Assembly: GCA_002451085.1 (NCBI GenBank)
Contig: DKBE01000011.1
Location: forward strand, 1-10,421
Source of the DNA: Proteobacteria bacterium UBA6908
Lineage (GTDB): Bacteria > Pseudomonadota > Gammaproteobacteria > Acidiferrobacterales > UBA6901
Direction of reading: 5' to 3'
DNA length: 10,421 nt
In this document: in pieces, positions 1 through 6,168 of the stretch
Position numbering within the stretch: the first letter of the stretch is position 1
How the letters are laid out: each line of letters opens with the position of its first letter
Made by a program: the position numbers and the translations under genes
Notes under the pieces: generated by a model
Told to the model about the DNA's origin: nothing
Database searches by the model: none
The model's input: the letters and a program-made list of their open reading frames with translations, nothing else

Positions 1-747
1 ATCGTCCAGGAGCGCCTGGAGCGCGAATATAACCTCAACCTCATTACGACGGCGCCAACGGTGGTGTACGAAGTGCTGACCGGCAAGGGAGAGGTGCTGC
101 AGGTCGAGAATCCTGCCAAGTTGCCCGAACCGACGCTTATCCAGGAGGTCCGGGAACCGATCATTCGTGCCAATATCCTCGTGCCGTCTGACTATATCGG
201 CCCGGTGATCGCGCTTTGTGTCGAGAAGCGCGGTATTCAGAAAAACATGCTGTACGTTGGCCGGCAGGTCATGCTTAGCTATGAACTGCCACTGGCCGAG
301 GTGGTGCTGGATTTCTTCGATCGCCTAAAATCCGTATCGCGTGGCTATGCCTCACTAGATTATGACTTTCTTGAATTTCGCCCAACCGACGTGATCAAGC
401 TCGATGTGCTTATCAATGGCGAGCGGGTGGATGCCTTGTCAACGATGGTGCACCGCGCGCAGGCCCAATATCGCGGGCGCGATCTCGTCACTCGCTTGCG
501 TGGACTGATCCCGCGCCAGATGTTTGATGTCGCTATCCAGGCCGCCATCGGTTCGCATATCATTGCGCGTGAAACCGTCAAAGCCCTGCGCAAGAATGTG
601 ATCGCTAAATGCTATGGCGGTGATATCTCGCGCAAGCGCAAACTTCTTGAAAAGCAGAAAGAAGGTAAAAAACGCATGAAGCAAGTTGGTTCAGTGGAAA
701 TCCCGCAGGAAGCCTTTCTGGCGGTTCTGCGCGTAGACGAAAAATAG
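1..747 (+). CDS. lepA: Elongation factor 4 (LepA), C-terminal part, 5'-truncated by the window edge
   Basis: The frame is open from base 1 to a TAG at 745-747, giving the last 248 residues of a protein that is normally about 600 long; the GTPase domain lies outside the window. LepA is a ribosome-associated translational GTPase thought to act on stalled or mis-translocated ribosomes and in initiation or 30S assembly. Visible family signatures are the stretch reading [10 protein letters not shown] near the start, domain IV-like sequence reading [10 protein letters not shown], and the LepA-specific C-terminal domain with [19 protein letters not shown] followed by a basic run and an ending like [14 protein letters not shown]. 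These closely resemble E. coli LepA. An in-frame GTG at 61 is internal and not a start. lepB begins 3 bp after the stop, the standard lepA-lepB operon arrangement. Confidence 0.97.
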   Translation: MVQERLEREYNLNLITTAPTVVYEVLTGKGEVLQVENPAKLPEPTLIQEVREPIIRANILVPSDYIGPVIALCVEKRGIQKNMLYVGRQVMLSYELPLAEVVLDFFDRLKSVSRGYASLDYDFLEFRPTDVIKLDVLINGERVDALSTMVHRAQAQYRGRDLVTRLRGLIPRQMFDVAIQAAIGSHIIARETVKALRKNVIAKCYGGDISRKRKLLEKQKEGKKRMKQVGSVEIPQEAFLAVLRVDEK

Positions 748-750
748 GCC

Positions 751-1539
751 ATGGACTTCTCACTCGTGATGTTGATTGCCCTGGTGGCGACGGGCCTGAT
801 CTGGGCCGGTGATCATTTCATGCTGGCACCGCGTCGGCGCACATCCGCCCAAGCCGAGACTGGCAAACCAGACCGTGAACCATTGGTGGTGGAGTACGCG
901 CGCGCCTTTTTCCCGGTGATCCTGCTGGTGTTTGTGCTGCGATCATTTCTGGTTGAACCGTTTCGCATTCCTTCCGGCTCCATGATGCCGGGACTTCTTC
1001 CCGGCGACTTCATACTCGTCAACAAATATACCTACGGTTTGCGACTCCCGGTCGTTAACCAGAAAATGATCAACGTGGGATCTCCCCGGCACGGGGACGT
1101 TATGGTATTCCGGTTTCCTGGTGATCCGTCCATCAACTACATCAAGCGAGTGATTGGCCTGCCCGGCGACCGGATTGTCTATCGAGATAAGCAACTGATC
1201 ATTAATGATCAGCCGATGCCGCAAACACCGGCGGGCGATTATTCCTATACCGAATCGGGTGATCACCTGTTGTTTGCCCACCGCCTGCAGGAACAGATTG
1301 ACGGCGTCAATCACGAGATTCTGATTAATGCCGGAACCACAGGCGGTGTGCTGGAATTTACCGTGCCCGAAGGGCAATATTTTGTCATGGGTGACAATCG
1401 TGACCGCAGCAACGACAGCCGCTACTGGGGTACGGTGCCAGAGGCCAATGTTGTAGGCCGGGCCTTTCTGATCTGGTTTAGCTGGGATATGGTGAAGGGT
1501 GGAGTCGCCTGGAACCGAATTGGTAATACCATACACTAA
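751..1539 (+). CDS. lepB: Signal peptidase I
   Basis: This 262-residue integral membrane serine protease removes signal peptides from exported preproteins on the periplasmic side of the inner membrane. Two N-terminal hydrophobic segments are visible (about residues 4-20 and 52-65). The box IPSGSMMP follows, with Ser77 as predicted nucleophile. YIKRVIGLPGD carries Lys132, the general base of the Ser/Lys dyad, and GDNRDRSNDSRYWG (about 214-227) is the family's closing box. The length is shorter than E. coli LepB (324) but usual for other gammaproteobacteria. The ATG lies 3 bp after the lepA stop without a strong Shine-Dalgarno, which suggests coupling to lepA translation. All catalytic residues are present, so it should be active. 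Confidence 0.97.
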   Translation: MDFSLVMLIALVATGLIWAGDHFMLAPRRRTSAQAETGKPDREPLVVEYARAFFPVILLVFVLRSFLVEPFRIPSGSMMPGLLPGDFILVNKYTYGLRLPVVNQKMINVGSPRHGDVMVFRFPGDPSINYIKRVIGLPGDRIVYRDKQLIINDQPMPQTPAGDYSYTESGDHLLFAHRLQEQIDGVNHEILINAGTTGGVLEFTVPEGQYFVMGDNRDRSNDSRYWGTVPEANVVGRAFLIWFSWDMVKGGVAWNRIGNTIH

Positions 1540-1551
1540 CCACGTCTCGTT

Positions 1552-1556
1552 GGAGG
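1552..1556 (+). promoter_or_regulatory. Ribosome binding site GGAGG deciding the DUF4845 start
   Basis: A perfect GGAGG lies 6 nt before the ATG at 1563 and only 3 nt before an in-frame GTG at 1560. The spacing favours the ATG as the start of the small membrane protein. Confidence 0.7.
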
Positions 1557-1562
1557 ATTGTG

Positions 1563-1940
1563 ATGTTGAACCGAACCAACCAGCAGGGTATGACGTTCTG
1601 GGGGCTACTCGTGATCAGCGCCCTGTTCATTTTTTTCGCCATCCTGTTCTTCAAACTGCTGCCACCGTATATGGAGTACGGCAAGGTCAAGACGGCACTG
1701 GAGAACTTAAAGGTACAGCCAAACGTGGGCACGATGGAGAAGCCCGACATCGCAAATTCACTCCAACGTCGTTTTGATATCGACGATGTGAACAATGTTG
1801 ATCTGAAAAAAGACCTGCTCGTCGAGAAGAAACCGGGCACAACAACGATTCGTATCAAGTACGAGCGTCGTGTGCCGATTGCCTACAATGTATCGGCACT
1901 TATCGATTTCGAGCACTCCATTCAGGTCAACGCCCGTTGA
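1563..1940 (+). CDS. DUF4845 family single-pass membrane protein
   Basis: This protein of 125 residues has a short polar N-terminus (about 10 residues), one strongly hydrophobic segment (about residues 13-34, rich in Phe, Leu and Ile) and a soluble domain of about 90 residues. Its place between lepB and rnc, its size and the LLPPYMEYGKVK motif right after the membrane segment match the DUF4845 family found there in Pseudomonas-like gammaproteobacteria; the function is unknown. The N-terminus QQGMTFWGLL resembles a type IV pilin-like entry into the membrane (Gly followed by a hydrophobic helix) but lacks the Glu typical of pilins. The ATG at 1563 is chosen for its GGAGG spacing; a GTG one codon earlier is possible. 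The stop overlaps the TTG start of rnc. Confidence 0.85.
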   Translation: MLNRTNQQGMTFWGLLVISALFIFFAILFFKLLPPYMEYGKVKTALENLKVQPNVGTMEKPDIANSLQRRFDIDDVNNVDLKKDLLVEKKPGTTTIRIKYERRVPIAYNVSALIDFEHSIQVNAR

Positions 1941-2623
1941 ATGACACGTTGCAGGCATTGTCCAAACTGCTCGGTCATACTTTTCGGGATCCTGCGCTGC
2001 TAACATTGGCGCTAACGCATCGCAGCAAAAGCGGAACCAATAATGAACGACTCGAATTTCTCGGCGATAGTGTTCTGAGTTTCATTATTGCCGACGCACT
2101 GTATGAACGCTTTCCACAGCTCAGTGAAGGTGACTTGACCCGGGTCAGGGCAACCCTGGTTCGCCAGGAAACCTTATCCAGGCTGGCGCGCGAGTTGGAG
2201 CTCGGCAACTGCCTGCAGCTGGGTGGTGGCGAGCTGAAAAGTGGCGGATTCGATCGCGATTCGATTCTTGCTGATGCATTGGAAGCCATACTCGGCGCTG
2301 TGTATCGGGATGGTGGTATGTCGGCAGTAAGCGCCGTTGTGATCCGGCTTTATCAGCCGATCTTCGAGCAAATCGATCCCAAGAACATTCTTAAGGATCC
2401 GAAGACCCGTTTGCAGGAGTACCTGCAGAAGCGCGGCTTTCCCCCACCGGTATATGAAGTGCTGGACATCAGCGGTGAGGCCCACCAGCAGCATTTCATC
2501 GTCCAGTGTCGTGTCGCCGAGCTCGAGTCGCCGATACGCGGGGAGGGCAGCAGTCGTCGATATGCCGAGCAGGCCGCCGCCGCGCTCGCTTGTCAGCAAC
2601 TCGGTTGCGAGACGGATGGCTGA
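1937..2623 (+). CDS. rnc: Ribonuclease III
   Basis: This 228-residue double-strand-specific endoribonuclease acts in rRNA processing and mRNA turnover. The N-terminal catalytic domain carries the signature NERLEFLGDS. By comparison with E. coli (E38, E41, D45, E65, D114, E117) the metal-site residues here are E37, E40, D44, E64, D113 and E116, all present. The C-terminal dsRNA-binding domain (about 154-224) begins DPKTRLQEYLQ and ends with GSSRRYAEQAAA. The start is a TTG at 1937 overlapping the preceding TGA by 3 bp; it gives an N-terminus that aligns with E. coli Rnc. The nearby ATG at 1941 is out of frame, and a second TTG at 1949 is an alternative. The rnc-era overlap is the conserved arrangement. 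In E. coli RNase III cleaves its own operon leader; no such leader is visible here because rnc is internal to the run. Confidence 0.97.
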   Translation: MNDTLQALSKLLGHTFRDPALLTLALTHRSKSGTNNERLEFLGDSVLSFIIADALYERFPQLSEGDLTRVRATLVRQETLSRLARELELGNCLQLGGGELKSGGFDRDSILADALEAILGAVYRDGGMSAVSAVVIRLYQPIFEQIDPKNILKDPKTRLQEYLQKRGFPPPVYEVLDISGEAHQQHFIVQCRVAELESPIRGEGSSRRYAEQAAAALACQQLGCETDG

Positions 2624-3518
2624 CGCTTATCGCTGTGGGACGGTCGCAATTGTTGGTCGGCCGAATGCAGGCAAATCGACACTACTGAACCGGCTGGTTG
2701 GACAGAAGGTCAGCATCACTTCGCGTCGCCCGCAAACCACCCGGCACAGACTGATCGGAATACGTACACTGCCGACGGCCCAGTTGGTATATGTCGACAC
2801 ACCGGGGATACATTCAGCAGATAGCAGCAGTCATCTTGGTCGTATCATGAATCGCGCTGCCCGTGGTAGTCTCGAGGGTGTCGATGTCGTGGTGCTGGTC
2901 ATGACCGCCGATGGCTGGCGGGATGAGGATGACGCCGCCCTGTCACTGGTGCAGGGCGTAGAATGCCCGGTTGTACTGGCGATCAACAAGGTGGATCAGC
3001 TGGAGAACCGTGCAACATTGCTGCCGTTGATGGATACGTCTGCCCGGCATCGGCCTTTTACCGCCATAGTGCCGCTCTCGGCGCGTACCGGTGAAAACGT
3101 CCCGGAACTCGAAAGACTGCTGGTATCGCTGATCCCAGAGCAGCCTCCTTTGTATGATCCTGATCAGCTGACCGATCGCAGCGAGCGTTTTCTGGCCGCG
3201 GAGTTTGTGCGTGAACAGGTATTCCGCGCCATTGGCCAGGAAGTTCCCTATTCGGTAGCGGTGGAAATCAGCGAATTCCGTGTGGAACCTAAGCATACTC
3301 ATATTGAAGCCGTGATCTGGGTCGAGAAAGAAGGCCAGAAGGCCATTGTGATCGGAGCCAAGGGCGAGCAGTTGAAGAAGATCGGCCGGGCAGCGCGCCT
3401 TGAGATTCAGAAGGCGCTGGGGCGCAAAGTATGGTTGGGGCTGTGGGTCAAAGTCAGGGAGGGTTGGGCCGACGATGCCCGGGTACTGAAGAGTCTTGGG
3501 TACGCGGAGGATGAATGA
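2616..3518 (+). CDS. era: GTPase Era
   Basis: This 300-residue GTPase (E. coli Era is 301) binds the 3' end of 16S rRNA and helps 30S maturation, linking ribosome assembly to growth. The GTPase motifs are in order: G1 GRPNAGKS (14-21), G2 in PQTTRHR (Thr41/Thr42), G3 DTPG (61-64), G4 NKVD (124-127) and G5 SAR (155-157). The C-terminal KH RNA-binding domain has its loop in VIGAKGEQLK (245-254), followed by GRKVWLGLWVKVREGW. The frame stays open upstream to 2454 inside rnc, but ATG 2616 gives the family N-terminus and an 8-bp overlap with rnc, as expected for coupling. The stop overlaps the recO start by ATGA. Confidence 0.98.
   Translation: MADAYRCGTVAIVGRPNAGKSTLLNRLVGQKVSITSRRPQTTRHRLIGIRTLPTAQLVYVDTPGIHSADSSSHLGRIMNRAARGSLEGVDVVVLVMTADGWRDEDDAALSLVQGVECPVVLAINKVDQLENRATLLPLMDTSARHRPFTAIVPLSARTGENVPELERLLVSLIPEQPPLYDPDQLTDRSERFLAAEFVREQVFRAIGQEVPYSVAVEISEFRVEPKHTHIEAVIWVEKEGQKAIVIGAKGEQLKKIGRAARLEIQKALGRKVWLGLWVKVREGWADDARVLKSLGYAEDE
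3506..3510 (+). promoter_or_regulatory. Ribosome binding site of recO (GGAGG)
   Basis: GGAGG within the last era codons, 4 nt before the recO ATG at 3515. It supports this start and translation of recO from the ATGA overlap. Confidence 0.65.
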
Positions 3519-4240
3519 TCCGCATCAGTCAGGAACCAGCCTTTGTCTTGCATCACTACAGTTATGGCGAAACCAGTCTTTTACTGGAAATATTTACCCG
3601 CCAGCATGGTCGTCTCGGCGTGGTGGCCAAAGGCGCTCGCCGTGCCCGCTCGCCGCTGCGTTCCGCGTTGATTCCATTTCAGTTACTGACCGTCAACTAC
3701 AGCGGTCGCGGTGAACTGCCCACGCTGGCCGCGGCCGAACCGGCGGCCGCAACCACGCCATTCATCGGCGAAGCACTGTACTGCGGTCTGTACCTGAATG
3801 AATTACTGTTGCGGTTGCTGCACCGCCACGATCCGCATGAACACCTGTTCCAAAGTTACGCTGAAACACTGAATCACTTATCCGGTAATAGCGGTCGTGA
3901 AGCGACCTTGCGTGTGTTTGAGAAACGGTTGCTGGAGGAGATCGGCTACGGTCTGGTGCTCACCCGGGACAGCCACAATGGCTCGCCCGTGCAGCCGGAC
4001 CTGGAATATTGCTATGTGCCAGAGCGTGGACCGTTGCCGGTAGATTCCGGGGGCGAATCCGGAATACGGGTAAGAGGACGAAGTTTGCTGGCTCTGGCTC
4101 GTGAGGAACTCGGAGATCCGGATGCGCTACGTGAAGCCAAACGGCTGTTGCGTGGACTGTTGGCCCGCCAGCTGGGCAACAAACCGCTCATGAGCCGACA
4201 GTTGTTTCATCCGGAACGAACTACGGGTACGGTAGAATAG
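3515..4240 (+). CDS. recO: DNA repair protein RecO
   Basis: This 241-residue recombination mediator works with RecR (and RecF) to load RecA onto SSB-coated single-stranded gaps. The N-terminal OB-fold (about 1-80) has the family pattern of an early LHHYSYGETSLLLEIFTR stretch followed by GRLGVVAKGARR. The helical C-terminal domain has YLNELLLRLL (93-102) and RVFEKRLLEEIGY (133-145), both typical of RecO. The four-Cys zinc site of some RecO proteins is not evident; only isolated Cys residues are seen, as in many gammaproteobacteria. It overlaps era by 4 bp. A gap of 31 bp follows before pdxJ. Confidence 0.95.
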   Translation: MIRISQEPAFVLHHYSYGETSLLLEIFTRQHGRLGVVAKGARRARSPLRSALIPFQLLTVNYSGRGELPTLAAAEPAAATTPFIGEALYCGLYLNELLLRLLHRHDPHEHLFQSYAETLNHLSGNSGREATLRVFEKRLLEEIGYGLVLTRDSHNGSPVQPDLEYCYVPERGPLPVDSGGESGIRVRGRSLLALAREELGDPDALREAKRLLRGLLARQLGNKPLMSRQLFHPERTTGTVE

Positions 4241-4259
4241 TCAGCGGTATTGAACCGAC

Positions 4260-4264
4260 GAGGA
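4260..4264 (+). promoter_or_regulatory. Ribosome binding site of pdxJ (GAGGA)
   Basis: GAGGA lies 7 nt before the GTG at 4272 and supports that non-ATG start. Confidence 0.6.
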
Positions 4265-4271
4265 CATTGCA

Positions 4272-5000
4272 GTGATCAAGCTCGGTGTAAACATTGATCA
4301 TGTGGCGACATTGCGTCAGGCACGCGGAACGCGTTATCCAGACCCGGTGCAGGCGGCGATCGAGGCCGAGCAGGCCGGAGCAGATGCCGTGACGTTGCAC
4401 CTGCGCGAAGACCGGCGCCACATCCAGGAGCGCGATGTCGAACTGCTCAAGTCCGTGCTGCAGACGCGGATGAATCTGGAAATGGCCGTGACCGCCGACA
4501 TGGTGGACTATGCAATTCGAATCCGGCCGGAGGAATGTTGTCTGGTTCCGGAGCGACGGCAGGAGCTGACGACCGAGGGCGGATTGGACGTCGTGAATTA
4601 TTCCCGGAATATCACCAATGCCTGTGCCCGTCTTCAGCAGGCGGGGGTGCGAGTGTCGTTGTTCGTCGATGCCGATCCGGATCAGATTGCCGCCGCCGCC
4701 GCGACAGGCGCCCCGGTCATCGAAATCCATACCGGTCGCTATGCAGATGCCCCTACCGCCGAGGAACGGGGACAGGAATTGGGCCGTATCGAACTGGCCG
4801 TGCAGCAGGGGCTGTCACTGGGTCTTCAGGTCAATGCCGGTCATGGCCTGAATTATCACAATGTCCAACCGGTAGCGGCTCTGTCTGGCGTGGCGGAACT
4901 CAACATCGGCCACGCCTTAGTGGCGCGCGCCGTCTTCAGCGGATTTCGGGAAGCGGTAGCAGAAATGAAGCGTTTGATGCGCGAGGCCCGACGTCAGTGA
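4272..5000 (+). CDS. pdxJ: Pyridoxine 5'-phosphate synthase
   Basis: This 242-residue cytoplasmic TIM-barrel enzyme (E. coli 243) condenses 1-deoxyxylulose 5-phosphate with the 3-amino-2-oxopropyl phosphate supplied via PdxA to make pyridoxine 5'-phosphate, in the DXP-dependent vitamin B6 pathway. The family boxes are very well conserved: [17 protein letters not shown] at the N-terminus, [10 protein letters not shown] with His43, [10 protein letters not shown] with Glu70, [17 protein letters not shown], and [11 protein letters not shown] with His191. These correspond to the E. coli active-site residues His45, Glu72 and His193. The start is GTG, with GAGGA 7 nt upstream. The TGA is overlapped by the acpS GTG; pdxJ-acpS adjacency is standard in gammaproteobacteria. 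Confidence 0.98.
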   Translation: MIKLGVNIDHVATLRQARGTRYPDPVQAAIEAEQAGADAVTLHLREDRRHIQERDVELLKSVLQTRMNLEMAVTADMVDYAIRIRPEECCLVPERRQELTTEGGLDVVNYSRNITNACARLQQAGVRVSLFVDADPDQIAAAAATGAPVIEIHTGRYADAPTAEERGQELGRIELAVQQGLSLGLQVNAGHGLNYHNVQPVAALSGVAELNIGHALVARAVFSGFREAVAEMKRLMREARRQ

Positions 5001-5377
5001 TTTTTGGCATCGGTACCGATATCGTGCGCGTCGATCGCATGCAGAAAAACATTGAACGCCACGGCGAGCGGTTTGCCGAACGCATCCTGACGGCAACCGA
5101 ACTGGTCGAGTTCCGAACCGAGGCTCGTCCGGCCCATTTTCTCGCCAAGCGATTTGCGGCCAAAGAGGCCGCGGCCAAGGCCATGGGTACCGGTTTCCGG
5201 GATGGCCTGATGTTGCACCATATCGGCGTGACCCATGATCAGGCTGGAAAACCGCAGCTGGCCTTTACCGATCAGGCCGAGGAGTTTATTCGTCGCCACG
5301 GCATCACCAGCGTGCACGTGAGCCTGGCGGACGAACAGGATCATGCTGTGGCGTTTGTCACTCTCGCCACCGACTGA
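4997..5377 (+). CDS. acpS: Holo-[acyl-carrier-protein] synthase
   Basis: This 126-residue enzyme, the same length as in E. coli, transfers the 4'-phosphopantetheine arm from CoA to the conserved serine of apo-ACP, activating it for fatty acid synthesis. The signature [14 protein letters not shown] contains the metal-binding Asp8, and [19 protein letters not shown] contains Glu57; both are key Mg-site residues. The C-terminus ends with [17 protein letters not shown], as in the family. The start is a GTG at 4997 sharing bases with the pdxJ stop (GTGA). The frame is open far upstream through pdxJ, but that part does not resemble AcpS. It is the last gene of the plus-strand run and faces yggX with 14 bp between stops; no clear hairpin-plus-T-run terminator is seen there. 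Confidence 0.97.
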   Translation: MIFGIGTDIVRVDRMQKNIERHGERFAERILTATELVEFRTEARPAHFLAKRFAAKEAAAKAMGTGFRDGLMLHHIGVTHDQAGKPQLAFTDQAEEFIRRHGITSVHVSLADEQDHAVAFVTLATD

Positions 5378-5391
5378 GTGACCGGGCAGAG

Positions 5392-5676
5392 TTATTTCTT
5401 GCGACTGGGCGGGCGGAATGTAGCAGCCGGACCGCTGAATTCACCCTCGTCAAACAGAAAGCCGACCATGTGCTGTTCGATGACGACAATGCTCTCGGGA
5501 TCAGCTGTACTGAGGCGGTAGTCGTTCAGCAGCACGGACAGATGCGCGAGCCACTGCTGCCATGCCTCTTTCGAGATATTCTCGAAAATTCGTTGCCCCA
5601 GGGTGCCGGGGTGTGGCGGATAATCGAGTCCTTCGCTTTCGCGCTTGAGCTTCAGGCAGAAAACAATGCGTGACAT
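5392..5676 (-). CDS. yggX: Fe(2+)-trafficking / oxidative damage protection protein YggX
   Basis: This small cytoplasmic protein of 94 residues (E. coli YggX 91) is implicated in iron trafficking and protection of Fe-S clusters from oxidative damage. The family pattern is clear: MSRIVFCLKL with the conserved Cys7, then LDYPPHPGTLGQRIFENISKE, WQQWLAHLSVLLNDYRL, and an ending with IEQHMVGFLF. In enterics yggX follows mutY; here it stands alone, convergent with acpS and divergent from an Fe-S carrier gene. The minus-strand promoter upstream has a perfect TATAAT. The Shine-Dalgarno is weak (GGA about 8 nt before the ATG). Confidence 0.95.
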   Translation of the reverse strand: MSRIVFCLKLKRESEGLDYPPHPGTLGQRIFENISKEAWQQWLAHLSVLLNDYRLSTADPESIVVIEQHMVGFLFDEGEFSGPAATFRPPSRKK

Positions 5677-5703
5677 GGGGGTATTCCAAAGTGACTGGCC
5701 GGC

Positions 5704-5732
5704 ATTATAGCGTTGAGAAGCATTGCTGTCCG
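5704..5732 (-). promoter_or_regulatory. Sigma70-type promoter of yggX
   Basis: Read on the minus strand: -35 CGGACA (5732-5727, 4 of 6 consensus), a 17-bp spacer and -10 TATAAT (5709-5704, perfect). The predicted transcript would start near 5697, about 20 nt before the yggX ATG. Its -35 overlaps that of the divergent promoter. Confidence 0.7.
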
Positions 5733-5752
5733 AGTGGCTTGATTGCTAGAAT
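5723..5752 (+). promoter_or_regulatory. Extended -10 promoter of the A-type Fe-S carrier gene
   Basis: -10 TAGAAT (5747-5752, 5 of 6) is preceded by TGC, forming an extended -10. The -35 is weak, TTGCTG (5723-5728), with an 18-bp spacer. Predicted start near 5759, with a leader of about 23 nt containing the GGAG ribosome binding site at 5769-5772. The hexamer ATTGCT occurs twice exactly 20 bp apart (5722-5727 and 5742-5747), a possible regulator site. Confidence 0.55.
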
Positions 5753-5781
5753 TTGCATACGAATATACGGAGACAACCGGA

Positions 5782-6168
5782 ATGACCGCTCAAGCACTGC
5801 GTAACGATACCGCAATACCGCCGACTCTCAATGTAACCGGCGCCGCCCAGGACAAGCTTGCAGAGCTGCTGGCGGGAGCCGGGGATGAAGTGCAGGCGAT
5901 CCGCGTGTTTGTAGCCGGTGGAGGCTGCAGCGGTATGGGCTTCGGCATGACCTATGCCGATCAGATAACTGCCTATGATCACGTCGTCGATCATGAGCGC
6001 TGCAAGGTGGTAGTGGATGCCGTAGCCCTGAATTACCTGGCCGGGGCTGAAATCGATTTCGTCACCGACGGCATGAATCCCTCGTTTGTTTTCCGTAATG
6101 CCTTTACACCCAGCACCGGTGGCGGCGGTGGACGTTGTGGCGGATGCGGCGGAGGCTGTGGACGTTAG
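5782..6168 (+). CDS. A-type iron-sulfur carrier (IscA/ErpA/HesB family) with Gly/Cys-rich C-terminus
   Basis: This 128-residue protein carries the HesB/IscA core: NVTGAAQDKLAELL, then RVFVAGGGCSGMGFGM with Cys49 (equivalent of IscA Cys35), then the VVDAVALNYLAGAEIDFV strand-helix-strand and NPSFVFRNAF. A-type carriers accept [2Fe-2S] or [4Fe-4S] clusters from the assembly machinery and deliver them to apoproteins in the cytoplasm. The usual C-terminal Cys-Gly-Cys is replaced by a glycine run and three Cys (119, 122, 126; CGGC and GGGC spacing); an extra Cys74 is also present. ATG 5782 is chosen because GGAG lies 9 nt upstream and the family homology begins after it; a TTG at 5743 would place the start inside the promoter. 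No isc or suf genes are visible, so whether this is ErpA or a separate paralogue cannot be decided here. Confidence 0.9.
   Translation: MTAQALRNDTAIPPTLNVTGAAQDKLAELLAGAGDEVQAIRVFVAGGGCSGMGFGMTYADQITAYDHVVDHERCKVVVDAVALNYLAGAEIDFVTDGMNPSFVFRNAFTPSTGGGGGRCGGCGGGCGR
6118..6131 (+). other. G-rich run with five GG pairs in the carrier/ligase overlap region
   Basis: GGTGGCGGCGGTGG consists of five GG pairs separated by single bases. It could in principle form a two-quartet G-quadruplex in DNA or mRNA. It codes for the glycine run of the carrier and lies just upstream of the possible ATP-grasp start codons. It may be only a by-product of glycine coding. Confidence 0.3.

Noticed and set aside
943..1536. 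197-residue open frame on the minus strand opposite lepB
   Set aside because: It is antisense to a well-conserved gene and shows no recognisable motif, so it is a shadow.
2454..2615. Open frame upstream of era that would add 54 residues
   Set aside because: It lies wholly within rnc and has no similarity to Era. ATG 2616 gives the normal 300-residue protein.
4535..4996. Long N-terminal extension of acpS through pdxJ
   Set aside because: It is a frame shadow of pdxJ with Arg/Gly-rich composition. AcpS homology starts at GTG 4997 and gives exactly the family length.
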